A stretch of DNA of 32,023 nucleotides, from assembly GCA_035527515.1 (NCBI GenBank), contig DATLAJ010000128.1, forward strand, positions 1 through 32,023, given 5' to 3'. The notes under the pieces were generated by a model. The model did no database searches. It was given only the letters and a program-made list of their open reading frames with translations, and was not told where the DNA came from. The stretch is from a bacterium (GTDB lineage Bacteria > B130-G9). This document shows, in pieces, positions 24,326 through 32,023 of the stretch (its first letter is position 1; every line of letters starts with the position of its first letter). The position numbers and the translations under genes were made by a program.

Positions 24326-26074
24326 ATGATAACGAAGGTTACCATAGAGTACTTCAAGAGATTCGCTAAACAGACATTTGACCTTGGCGATGATGTCGTC
24401 CTTGCCGGGCCAAACAACTCCGGGAAGACCACGCTTCTCCAAGCGATTTCGGTATGGGATCTTGGAGTTCAACGCTGGCTCGCTGAACGGCAAGAACCTT
24501 CCAAGGCTAAGGAGCGCACGGGAGTTCCAATAACCAGAAAAGACTTCGCTGCTATCCCGCTCAGAGAAATGAACCTCCTGTGGTACGACAGAAGGACGGC
24601 ATACCGCAAGAACGAAGACCCCGGGAAAAAGAGCGGAGATCATAAGCTGATAAGAGTGAGTATATGGGGGCGGGCCACTAAAGCAGAAGCCAATTGGCAC
24701 CTCGCGGTCTGCTTTCGCTACGCCAACAAGGAGCTGGTATATGTGTGGCTAGAAGATGAGCAGGGCAAGCACGTTGTGGATGTCCCTAAAGGGGTCAACG
24801 AGACTGACATTGTCCATGTGCCTCCCTTTTCCGGCATTGGGGCGGAAGAAACTGGGCTGAACCCGGGCTATCAGAATATGTTGGTTGGCCAAGGGAAGCC
24901 GGGAGACATCCTGCGCAACCTACTCCACGAGGTTTACGAGAAAAGCGAAGAGAGGAAGGCCGAGCCATGGCAATCACTCGTTGAGACCGTCAAAGAGGTC
25001 TTTGGCTACGTGCTTTTAGAGCCGCAGTATAACCCGCGCACAGACCCTTTCATCAAAGTTGAGTACCGACATAAGGCTTCAGGAGGTGCGAAGTTCGACA
25101 TTGCCTCCGCGGGCAGCGGCTTCCACCAGGTCCTGATGCTCCTCTCGTTTTTCTATGCAAGGCCAGCGTCCGTTCTTCTCCTCGACGAGCCCGACGCTCA
25201 CCTCCACGTGATCCTTCAGAGACAGATTTACGACCGTTTGCGCTCAGTAGCTCGAATGCGGCAATGCCAGCTCTTGGTCTCGACCCACTCGGAGGTCATC
25301 TTAGAAGATACAGGCCCGGAGCAAATCCTCTCGTTTTACGGTGCGCCTCATCGCCTGCGCGTCGAGCCCGAGAGGGATCAGGTGCGAGAGGCTCTCAAGC
25401 GACTCTCCTCGCTTGACATTCTGTCGGCAGAGAGCGGTCAGAACATTCTCTACGTTGAAGGCGAGAGCGACTTCAAGATTCTGGCGGAGTTAGCCCGCAT
25501 CCTTCACCACCCAATGAAGGCGTTTTTCGATATGCCATTTTTCTGGCCGATACACGGCAGAGACGCGCGCGAGGCAAGAGCACACTTCTTCGGGCTTAAA
25601 GCGATTCGCCCCGTAATACGAGGGGTTCTGCTCTTGGACGGCGATAACCGAAGCCTCCCAGACCACGAGATAGCAGCGGACGATCTGACGGTGCTCCGAT
25701 GGCGGCGCTATGAGATAGAGAACTACCTGCTTCACCCCGATGCTTTGTTGCGTTTCGTCGCGGGGCCGGCCCCGGACATCTTCTCAGCAGCTCGGAAGAC
25801 CGCGGGGGAGAAGTACCTGAAGGACAATCTGCCGCCCGCCGCCCTCTCACATCCATTGGGGGATATTGACTATCTCGTCGCCACACCTTCCAGCAAAGCC
25901 CTTCTCCCTGCCTTTCTTGAAGCGGCAGAGCTCGGTCTTTCGAAAAAGGACTACTATCAGATAGCCGCCGTGATGAAGAAAGCGGAGGTTCATCCTGAGG
26001 TCAAGGAGAAGCTTGACGAGATGGAGCGAGTGTTATTGCCCGTGCCCAGCGCCTCGGACGGCCCGGCAAGGTAA
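24326..26074 (+). CDS. ABC-type ATPase fused to TOPRIM/DUF4435-like domain (PARIS/OLD-like)
   Basis: 582 residues from the ATG at 24326, which gives the family-typical start MITKVTIEYFKRF; a TTG at 24284 would add 14 atypical residues. ATPase: Walker A GPNNSGKTT (28-36), signature-like SAGSGFHQ (261-268), Walker B VLLLDEPDAHLH (283-294), switch His STHSE (His321). The C-terminal TOPRIM-like domain: NILYVEGESDFKIL (Glu378), GVLLLDGDN (Asp438, Asp440), and RRYEIENYLLHP (461-471), a motif typical of DUF4435. ATPase and TOPRIM/DUF4435 make up AriA and AriB of the PARIS anti-phage system and, in another arrangement, OLD/GajA nucleases; here they are one chain. By family knowledge, likely a phage-triggered nuclease or toxin. 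The tRNA-flanked location supports defence cargo. Activity is inferred. Confidence 0.8.
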   Translation: MITKVTIEYFKRFAKQTFDLGDDVVLAGPNNSGKTTLLQAISVWDLGVQRWLAERQEPSKAKERTGVPITRKDFAAIPLREMNLLWYDRRTAYRKNEDPGKKSGDHKLIRVSIWGRATKAEANWHLAVCFRYANKELVYVWLEDEQGKHVVDVPKGVNETDIVHVPPFSGIGAEETGLNPGYQNMLVGQGKPGDILRNLLHEVYEKSEERKAEPWQSLVETVKEVFGYVLLEPQYNPRTDPFIKVEYRHKASGGAKFDIASAGSGFHQVLMLLSFFYARPASVLLLDEPDAHLHVILQRQIYDRLRSVARMRQCQLLVSTHSEVILEDTGPEQILSFYGAPHRLRVEPERDQVREALKRLSSLDILSAESGQNILYVEGESDFKILAELARILHHPMKAFFDMPFFWPIHGRDAREARAHFFGLKAIRPVIRGVLLLDGDNRSLPDHEIAADDLTVLRWRRYEIENYLLHPDALLRFVAGPAPDIFSAARKTAGEKYLKDNLPPAALSHPLGDIDYLVATPSSKALLPAFLEAAELGLSKKDYYQIAAVMKKAEVHPEVKEKLDEMERVLLPVPSASDGPAR

Positions 26075-26106
26075 GGGCCTCGCGCCCGTGAAACTGACAT
26101 CGCGAA

Positions 26107-26181
<75 letters not shown>

Positions 26182-26318
26182 GCCATATAGCGGCCTTCAC
26201 GGCGATTTCCCGTCAGGGCGCGCTCCTTCTGTCCTTTCTATGAGCATCTGCTTCGGGGCGTGATGCTTCACTGTCTGTTGCTCCGGGCACACATCGGTTT
26301 TCGGCTCCCGCGTGGCAA

Positions 26319-27767
26319 CTACTTGCGCCAGAACTCGGGGATGAGGAGGATTATGACCGTGTATATCTCGAGGCGCCCCAGGAGCATGCACCATATCAGC
26401 AGCCACTTGCCGAGGTAGGGTATGTTAGCGTAATTCGCGGCGGGGCCGACGAGGCCCAGGCCGGGGCCGATGTTCCCCATTGTGGCCGCAACTGCTCCGA
26501 CGGAGGTTACGACATCGACGCCCATGCTCGACAGCAGGACAGCGGAAACGGCGAATAGGCCCATGTAAAGGAGCACGAACCCCAAGACGCTCCTCATAAC
26601 GGCCCTGGACACGGGCTTGCCGCCGATCTTTACATATCTGACGCCGTGGGGGTGAACCATCGTGAAAAGCTCCTTGTAGATGTATTTGAGGCAGAGCATG
26701 ATGCGGAGGCACTTCATGCCGCCTCCAGTCGAACCGGCCGAGGCGCCGATGATCATGCACAAGAGCAGGATGAGCTGGGACATGGCCGGCCACTGGCCGT
26801 AGTCGGCCGTGACGTAGCCCGTGGTGGTAATGACTGAGACGACCTGAAAGGCCCCGTAGCGGAGCGCCTCGCCCAAGCTGTCATAGACGGCGCCGTAGAT
26901 GTTAAGGCTTACAATGACGATTAGGATAACGACGGCGCCGAGGAAGAAGCGGCACTCGGAGTCCCGCCAGAAGGCCAATGGTTTCCCCCTAAGCATCTGA
27001 TAGTGAAGCGCGAAGTTCACGCCAGCCAGCAGCATGAAAACGATGATAACGATGTCGAAATAGACGCTGTCGAAGTGGGCAATCGAGGCGCTCTTGGTTG
27101 AGAATCCGCCAGTGGGCATGGTGGTGAACGCGTGACACACGGCGTCATAGAGGCCCATTCCGCCTAACAAGAGGAGCCCGATTTCGGCCGCGGAAATCAG
27201 GGCATAGACCTTCCAGAGTACCATTGCGGTGTCCTTGATGCGGGGCCTGAGCTTGTCAGGGACGGGGCTTGGGACCTCGGCCTTGTAGAGCTGCATGCCG
27301 CCGACGCCCAAGAAGGGGAGAATCGCCACAGATAGGACGATGATGCCCATTCCGCCTAGCCATTGGATGAGGCTCCGCCACAGAAGAAGCCCCTTTGATA
27401 CCGTCTCGATATCGGTCAGGACAGACGAGCCCGTCGTTGTGAAGCCCGAAACGGATTCAAAGAAAGCATCGACGAAGGTCTCGAACGCACCGCTAAGATA
27501 GAAAGGCAGCGCGCCGAATAGGCCCATCGCAGTCCATCCAATCGCCACGATCGCCATTCCCTCGCGCTGGCTGATGTGCTCTACCCTCACGCCCCTGAAA
27601 CATGCGTAAAGCAGCGCCCCGGCAGTTATCGTTATTCCCATCGACGCCGAGATGGGAATGATGCTCTGGTCCCAGTAGTAAAGGCCGACCAAAAGGGGGA
27701 ACATCATCGTTAGCCCCAAGAACAGGACAAGTATCCCAACGATACAAAGGACGTAACGCCAGCGCAT
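26319..27767 (-). CDS. trkH: Trk potassium uptake protein, membrane subunit TrkH
   Basis: 482 residues, multi-spanning K+ translocating subunit. The four pore-loop filters are visible in order: GFTTTGSSV, MPTGGFSTKS, ITTTGYVTADYG and TMGNIGPGLGLVG; GASAGSTGGGMKCLRI lies between the third and fourth. Start ATG at 27767 immediately abuts the stop of trkA, so the two are translationally coupled. The C-terminus LIPEFWRK is normal for TrkH. It works with the TrkA ring that gates it by nucleotide binding. Confidence 0.96.
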   Translation of the reverse strand: MRWRYVLCIVGILVLFLGLTMMFPLLVGLYYWDQSIIPISASMGITITAGALLYACFRGVRVEHISQREGMAIVAIGWTAMGLFGALPFYLSGAFETFVDAFFESVSGFTTTGSSVLTDIETVSKGLLLWRSLIQWLGGMGIIVLSVAILPFLGVGGMQLYKAEVPSPVPDKLRPRIKDTAMVLWKVYALISAAEIGLLLLGGMGLYDAVCHAFTTMPTGGFSTKSASIAHFDSVYFDIVIIVFMLLAGVNFALHYQMLRGKPLAFWRDSECRFFLGAVVILIVIVSLNIYGAVYDSLGEALRYGAFQVVSVITTTGYVTADYGQWPAMSQLILLLCMIIGASAGSTGGGMKCLRIMLCLKYIYKELFTMVHPHGVRYVKIGGKPVSRAVMRSVLGFVLLYMGLFAVSAVLLSSMGVDVVTSVGAVAATMGNIGPGLGLVGPAANYANIPYLGKWLLIWCMLLGRLEIYTVIILLIPEFWRK

Positions 27768-29132
27768 CTAGAAGTACTTCAGCTTTGTCGCGAGGATCTT
27801 TTCGACCTTCGGGACGGCCTGTCTTCTGGCGAACACTATGATCCTGTCGTCGGGTTCGATAACGCTGTCGCCGGAGGGGATGATCACCTTGCCGCCGCGC
27901 GTTATCGCAGTAACGAGCACGCCTTGGGGGAACGAGATTTTCTTCAAGGGCTTGCCAACGATGTCCGAAGTCTTTTGGGCCACAGCTTCCATCACCTCCG
28001 CCTGTTCGCCCTTGATGGACATGGCCGACAGCACTTTGCCTCGCCGAACATGTTGCAGGATTGTGTTTATCGCGGAGAGGCGGGGGCTGACCACCTGGTC
28101 GAGACCAATCGTCGTCATCAGCGGGAAGTAGCTGAACGTGCTGATCTTCACAATTACCTTTCGCGCTCCCATCTGTTTGGCGAGCAGCGCGGCCAGAATG
28201 TTTGTCTGCTCATCGCCCGTCAGCGTGATAACGACATCCATATCCTGTATGTTCTCTTCGCTCAAGAGGGCCTGATCGGAGCAGTCGCCGTTGAGCACGA
28301 CTGTCTTGTTCAGCTGCTCAGCAAGCGCTTCGCATCGGTCAGGGTCCTTTTCGATTATCTTGGTCGAGATCGATTTCTCCTCAAGCAAGGCAGCCAGCCT
28401 GAAACCTATCCGCCCTCCGCCTGCGATCAGGACCCGGCGCAGCGGCTCGGCGTGCTTGTCGAAAGCAGAAAGCGTTTCCAGCAGCTTCGCCTTCTCGCTG
28501 ACGAGATAGACAAGGTCGCCCGGCTTTAGCCGGTCATTGCCGCGAGGGATTATCAGCTCCTCGTCCCGAACCACGGCCGCGATAAGAGGGCTTGGTCTTC
28601 CAATCTTGGCGGAAATCTCAGAGAGGCGAACGCCCGCCAGCCGCGCCTCTTTGTCCAGCTGTATCCCGATGAACTTGACGCGGCCGTCGGCAAACTCGCC
28701 TACGTCAACGGCTCCGGGGACGCTCATTAGCCTATCGATAGTCTTTACAACCTCGATCTCCGGGTTGATTATGGTGTCGATATGAGGCGGCCGATCGCGG
28801 AACGTCCCGTGATAATTCTCGAAGTCGGCATCCCGCATGCGGGCGAGTTTCTTGACTGACTGTGAGATTGTGTCCGCGATGAGGCACGCGGCGAGGTTCG
28901 TGTCGTCGCTGTTGGTTACCGCAAGGAGTATCTCGGCCTCTTCTATGCCCGCCTCCGCAAGGACCACTGGACTGCTTCCAGACCCGGTTATGACCTGCAC
29001 GTCTATGCTGTCCGAGACGCGCCGGATGGCCTCGGGGTCAATGTCTATTACAACCACGTCCTTGTTCTCATGGGCCAGGCGAGAAGCGATGTGAAAACCG
29101 ACCTCACCCGCGCCAACGATCACGACTTTCAA
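27768..29132 (-). CDS. trkA: Trk potassium uptake regulatory subunit TrkA
   Basis: 454 residues, two RCK units. RCK1: VIVGAGEVGFHIASRLAHEN with the acidic VVVIDIDPEA, then a TrkA-C domain near 140-225. RCK2: VLIAGGGRIGFRLAALLEEK and KIIEKDPDRCEALAE, then TrkA-C to the end (RIIVFARRQAVPKVEKIL). The start is TTG at 29132, chosen because GGGAG lies eight bases upstream and the Rossmann strand begins directly after. A TATAGT at 29178-29183 is a possible -10 without a good -35. Forms an operon with trkH, zero bases apart. Confidence 0.96.
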   Translation of the reverse strand: MKVVIVGAGEVGFHIASRLAHENKDVVVIDIDPEAIRRVSDSIDVQVITGSGSSPVVLAEAGIEEAEILLAVTNSDDTNLAACLIADTISQSVKKLARMRDADFENYHGTFRDRPPHIDTIINPEIEVVKTIDRLMSVPGAVDVGEFADGRVKFIGIQLDKEARLAGVRLSEISAKIGRPSPLIAAVVRDEELIIPRGNDRLKPGDLVYLVSEKAKLLETLSAFDKHAEPLRRVLIAGGGRIGFRLAALLEEKSISTKIIEKDPDRCEALAEQLNKTVVLNGDCSDQALLSEENIQDMDVVITLTGDEQTNILAALLAKQMGARKVIVKISTFSYFPLMTTIGLDQVVSPRLSAINTILQHVRRGKVLSAMSIKGEQAEVMEAVAQKTSDIVGKPLKKISFPQGVLVTAITRGGKVIIPSGDSVIEPDDRIIVFARRQAVPKVEKILATKLKYF

Positions 29133-29315
29133 CTGATCTGCTCCCTCTCGGTTGCCATCAACTCACGGTTAGCCCCTACTATACACAATCTGATCTGTCA
29201 TTTGTTGACGATGAGGGGAGAAGCGCAGAAGGGGGAAAAGGGGCAAATGGATGGCCTTACGCGGGAACCGTTGGAAACCTCATTCGCCTCAGTCTTCCAT
29301 TAGCCTGAATGACCT

Positions 29316-31511
29316 TCAGGGTAGCGGATAGTGAAATCCCATATCGACTGTGCCCGTATCCGGCGCGCCGTCGGCCTGGGTCGTGTGGTGACTCCCATAC
29401 TCCAGATAACGACTTCCAGCATCAATGCAGGGGCTGTTTGGGTCGAGGTAGTAGCTCCCAAGCGGCCCATCAAAGAAGAGCGGGTCGGCGTTTATGTTCC
29501 CCTCGCCCTCAATCTGCTCGCCTATACAGCAATACCTCGCCTCGCATCCGTCGATGTCATCGCCATTGCCCCAAACTATGCAATCCAGCAGCCTGCATGA
29601 ATCCCTGCCGAGAATACCACCGTACTCCGGGGCCGAATTATCGGCTATTGTGCAGTTCTGGATATCCACAATAGACCTACTCAGCCGCATCGCGCCTCCG
29701 GACTCCACGGCGGTGCAACCCACTATGAGAGTATCGTCCAGAGTCACTACGGAGTCCGTGATACTGACTCCGCCGCCCCAGTAGGCTGCGCAATCCGATA
29801 TCAAGTTCCCTGAGCAAGTTACAGAGCTGCGATAGAAATAGAAGGCGCCACCCCACCCGCGCGCCATATTTCCAGACAGTCTGTTTTCTGAGATATCAGC
29901 TGTGCTGTCGGACAAGAACACGCCAGCGCCGACGTAATCATATTCGCCAGACCTGACGTTGCCCTCAATCTCATTATTCCACAGGACCACTCTGCTGTCC
30001 CAACATTCGATGCCCGCCGTGTTATTCCTGATGACATTCCCACTTGCCTCCAGGACGCAACCATCATAGCCGCAGATGACGCCCGGACCGTCATTATCCT
30101 CGATGGTGTTGGCCCAAGCCATGATGGTGCAGGGGCCATAGCCGCACACGCCTCCACCTCTATTCTCGCTGATGATGTTATCTGATATCTCTGCCGTCGA
30201 ATCCTCGCCGATGGAGACACCATAGCTGTATTCGCCACAACCATTTCGCCGGATTGTGTTGCCCTCAATCTCCACCGCGCAGAAAGAAGAGCAACGTATC
30301 CCATCTCCATAATATTCAGTGCCGTTCTCCTGGATCACACAGTTGGTGATCGTCGGGGATGAATACCTGTTGTATATGCCGTTCTGGGAATTGGAGGTAA
30401 TCGTGTTGTCATTGATTACCGGCGAGCTCCTTTCGCAGTATATACCGCTACCAGTATTGAACATGATGATATTGCCTTCAAGTCGGCCGCCGCTATTGTC
30501 GAAGTATGCAACTGCTCCGCCCGACTCGGCTTGATTACGCTCGATGATATTGCCTGTAATGAGCGGCGATGAATCGATGAGGCAAATTGCACTACCACCA
30601 AGAACGCCCCCAGCCTGTTTCCAATTGGCGTAATTCCCGATAATTATGTTGTCCGCGATGGTCAGGAAGCTCCTGATACAGAGTATGCCGCCTCCGCGAG
30701 CGTCATCACCGTCCTGGGCGCAGGCGTTTCCGCCTGTGATCGTCAGCCCCTGGATGGTAGCATCGATGACACGATCGCAGAGAATTACGTGGTATGCAGC
30801 GTCTTCAGCGTTGACGATGGTCTCAAGCGCCGAGGCGCCCACGAGAGACACCCAGCTCTTCATGTTTAGCGGGAACGTCTCGCCGTTGGTCGAGGCGGCG
30901 TATGTCCCAGCGGCCACGTGGATCGAGACGCGATTCGCCTCGGAGCCATCCACGGACGCCAGCGCATGAGTTATTGTTTTCCACGGGGAGGCTTCAGAGC
31001 CGTCGTTGCCATCGTCACCGGCTTGCGCGCTAACGTAGCAATGCGACCTAGGTACGGGCTCAAACGTAAACGGCGCAAAGCTCGGGTTGCAGACCCATTC
31101 CAGTATCCCGGCGTGGGTGAGGACCGAGGCGAAGCAATACTGTCCTTGATCGCTGATTGGCGGCATCGAGCAGGGAATATCAAACAACCCAAGGGGCCAG
31201 CTATTGAGCACAAATCCCACTGGAAGATGGATCTCCTGCATCCAGGGTCCGACACCGCTTGTCCAGCCCTCAACCTGAAGCGAGAAGACTCCCCCATCGG
31301 GCGTTAGAAGCCCAACATAGACGTCAACATTGCACTCGATATCCCGATTCGTGGCCGTCAGAATTACCTCGATTGTGTCATCATCGCCGTAGATATCGCT
31401 ATCAGTGGAGATCGTGATTGATGGCCCGGCAATAGCCACGCCACAGAGCAGCAGCACGACCATTGATATTGACAAGGCCAGCTCGGTGTAGTGTCTGGTT
31501 TGTAAGCACAT
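29316..31511 (-). CDS. Exported beta-helix (NosD-like) protein with N-terminal shared module
   Basis: 731 residues from ATG 31511, chosen because GGAGGAGGAG lies directly before it; an upstream ATG at 31526 would overlap that site. A signal peptide (to about VAIAGPS) is followed by the module shared with two other proteins here: ITISTDSDIYGDDDTIEVIL ... NVDVYVGLLTPDGGVFSL. A DUF1565-type cap (HCYVSAQAGDDGNDGSEASP WKTI) begins a long right-handed beta-helix with many NTIxxN, GNxIxxN rungs of NosD type, ending with SPCIDAGSRYLEYG...DTGTVDMGFHYPLP. Probably a surface or outer-membrane-exported carbohydrate-binding or structural protein. It is transcribed alone, toward trkA. A 21-bp palindrome sits just upstream. 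Confidence 0.88.
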   Translation of the reverse strand: MCLQTRHYTELALSISMVVLLLCGVAIAGPSITISTDSDIYGDDDTIEVILTATNRDIECNVDVYVGLLTPDGGVFSLQVEGWTSGVGPWMQEIHLPVGFVLNSWPLGLFDIPCSMPPISDQGQYCFASVLTHAGILEWVCNPSFAPFTFEPVPRSHCYVSAQAGDDGNDGSEASPWKTITHALASVDGSEANRVSIHVAAGTYAASTNGETFPLNMKSWVSLVGASALETIVNAEDAAYHVILCDRVIDATIQGLTITGGNACAQDGDDARGGGILCIRSFLTIADNIIIGNYANWKQAGGVLGGSAICLIDSSPLITGNIIERNQAESGGAVAYFDNSGGRLEGNIIMFNTGSGIYCERSSPVINDNTITSNSQNGIYNRYSSPTITNCVIQENGTEYYGDGIRCSSFCAVEIEGNTIRRNGCGEYSYGVSIGEDSTAEISDNIISENRGGGVCGYGPCTIMAWANTIEDNDGPGVICGYDGCVLEASGNVIRNNTAGIECWDSRVVLWNNEIEGNVRSGEYDYVGAGVFLSDSTADISENRLSGNMARGWGGAFYFYRSSVTCSGNLISDCAAYWGGGVSITDSVVTLDDTLIVGCTAVESGGAMRLSRSIVDIQNCTIADNSAPEYGGILGRDSCRLLDCIVWGNGDDIDGCEARYCCIGEQIEGEGNINADPLFFDGPLGSYYLDPNSPCIDAGSRYLEYGSHHTTQADGAPDTGTVDMGFHYPLP

Positions 31512-31525
31512 CGTCTCCTCCTCCA

Positions 31526-31546
31526 TTCTATAAGTTACTTATAGAA
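31526..31546. promoter_or_regulatory. Perfect 21-bp palindrome before the beta-helix gene
   Basis: Arms TTCTATAAGT and ACTTATAGAA around one central base, ending 14 bases upstream of the ATG at 31511 and touching its ribosome-binding site. It could be a repressor operator or an mRNA hairpin that hides the ribosome site. It is AT-rich and unlike the GC-rich dispersed repeats. Confidence 0.55.
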
Positions 31547-31710
31547 CACCTAAACTCCCGAAGGCTTCAAGGATAACAGAGTTTGGAGAGTAGGTTCAAG
31601 TGGGAAAGAGTCAGGAGCTTCCCCAAGACTTCGCTTGGGTAGGCTGCGTTATTGGCTGTCAAGCGGTGATTTGGACGTTGAACAACTGGCATTGGCAATT
31701 TCGGTACAGC

Positions 31711-31916
31711 CAGCCCCAACGGGGCTGAATGTGAGTAGCCCCGTGTGCAACGCGGGGTCACGGGCGCATCCAAATCCGTCTTGGCGACCCTAACGGGGTC
31801 GAACAAATTCAGATTAACGGTATCGTTCGACCCCGTTAGGGTCGCTTTTCAGGAGGTTTGGGACAACCTGTCCGCAGGTTTCACCTGCGGCTACTCACGT
31901 GTTCCCCTACGGGGAA
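31711..31916. repeat. Nested palindromic repeat element (about 200 bp)
   Basis: Concentric inverted repeats. The centre has perfect 21-bp arms at 31784-31804 and 31825-31845 (core ACCCTAACGGGGT) around a 20-bp spacer, followed by TTTT. GTGAGTAGCC at 31731-31740 is mirrored by GGCTACTCAC at 31889-31898. Outer hairpins: CAGCCCCAACGGGGCTG (31711-31727), CCCCG/CGGGG (31739-31756), CCGCAGGT/ACCTGCGG (31872-31890) and TTCCCCTACGGGGAA (31902-31916). No gene is seen in 31547-32023; the open frames across it are low-complexity by-products. It looks like a REP/BIME-type non-autonomous element. Confidence 0.7.
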
Positions 31917-32023
31917 AGAAGCCACAGCCAGCCGACGCTTGGCTATGCCCATAACCCATCTGTTCCCGCTGTCTCGAGACAGAATGAGGGAACTCCTCTC
32001 AAAAGAGTGCGTTGACACGATTG

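Noticed and set aside
31567-31954. Open frames of about 70-80 codons on both strands in the right-end repeat region
   Set aside because: They translate the palindromic repeat (FDPVRVA on both strands) and have no ribosome sites.

Overview
The window is bacterial chromosome, moderately GC-rich, from what looks like an uncultivated Gram-negative lineage. It combines bacterial housekeeping genes (mfd, rlmN, surE, trkAH, tRNA-Pro) with very large exported right-handed beta-helix and Ig-like repeat proteins and many hairpin-type intergenic repeats. No gene fixes the phylum, so I do not assign one.

Left part (1-6400): the 3' end of mfd, then a lower-GC gene with a degenerate nucleotidyl-cyclase-like domain. 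On the minus strand follow an ABC-F ATPase, rlmN with a good sigma70-type promoter, an orphan antitoxin-like gene, and a short remnant resembling a transposase C-terminus.

Surface-protein island (6393-16540, minus strand): a 13-cysteine exported protein with a TTG start, two tandemly duplicated beta-helix proteins, and a 2124-residue protein (beta-helix, about 14 Ig-like repeats, two copies of a C-terminal module). The spacers hold a duplicated 106-bp hairpin repeat and two copies of a MITE-like element with 29-bp perfect terminal inverted repeats. One promoter at 16511-16540 could serve the whole block.

Middle (16540-23400): an exported 346-residue plus-strand protein; a 53-residue membrane peptide behind a near-consensus promoter and a leader of about 115 nt; a CPBP protease remnant; a radical SAM protein with SPASM placed before the radical SAM core and an Ig-like tail; a YciI-like protein; and a 45-residue peptide translationally coupled to an exported WDG-repeat protein.

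Right part (22565-32023): surE and a YqaA/DedA-type membrane protein; then tRNA-Pro(CGG) followed by one ABC-ATPase/TOPRIM fusion gene and a second tRNA-Pro copy. The two tRNA copies form a 73-bp perfect direct repeat. Recombination between them would delete 1941 bp and restore one intact tRNA with an encoded CCA, so this looks like a small tRNA-targeted element carrying one candidate anti-phage gene and no integrase. trkA-trkH, another beta-helix protein and a nested palindromic element close the window.

The strongest candidate for an undescribed system is the tRNA-bracketed ATPase-TOPRIM cassette. Second is the module shared by three of the exported proteins.
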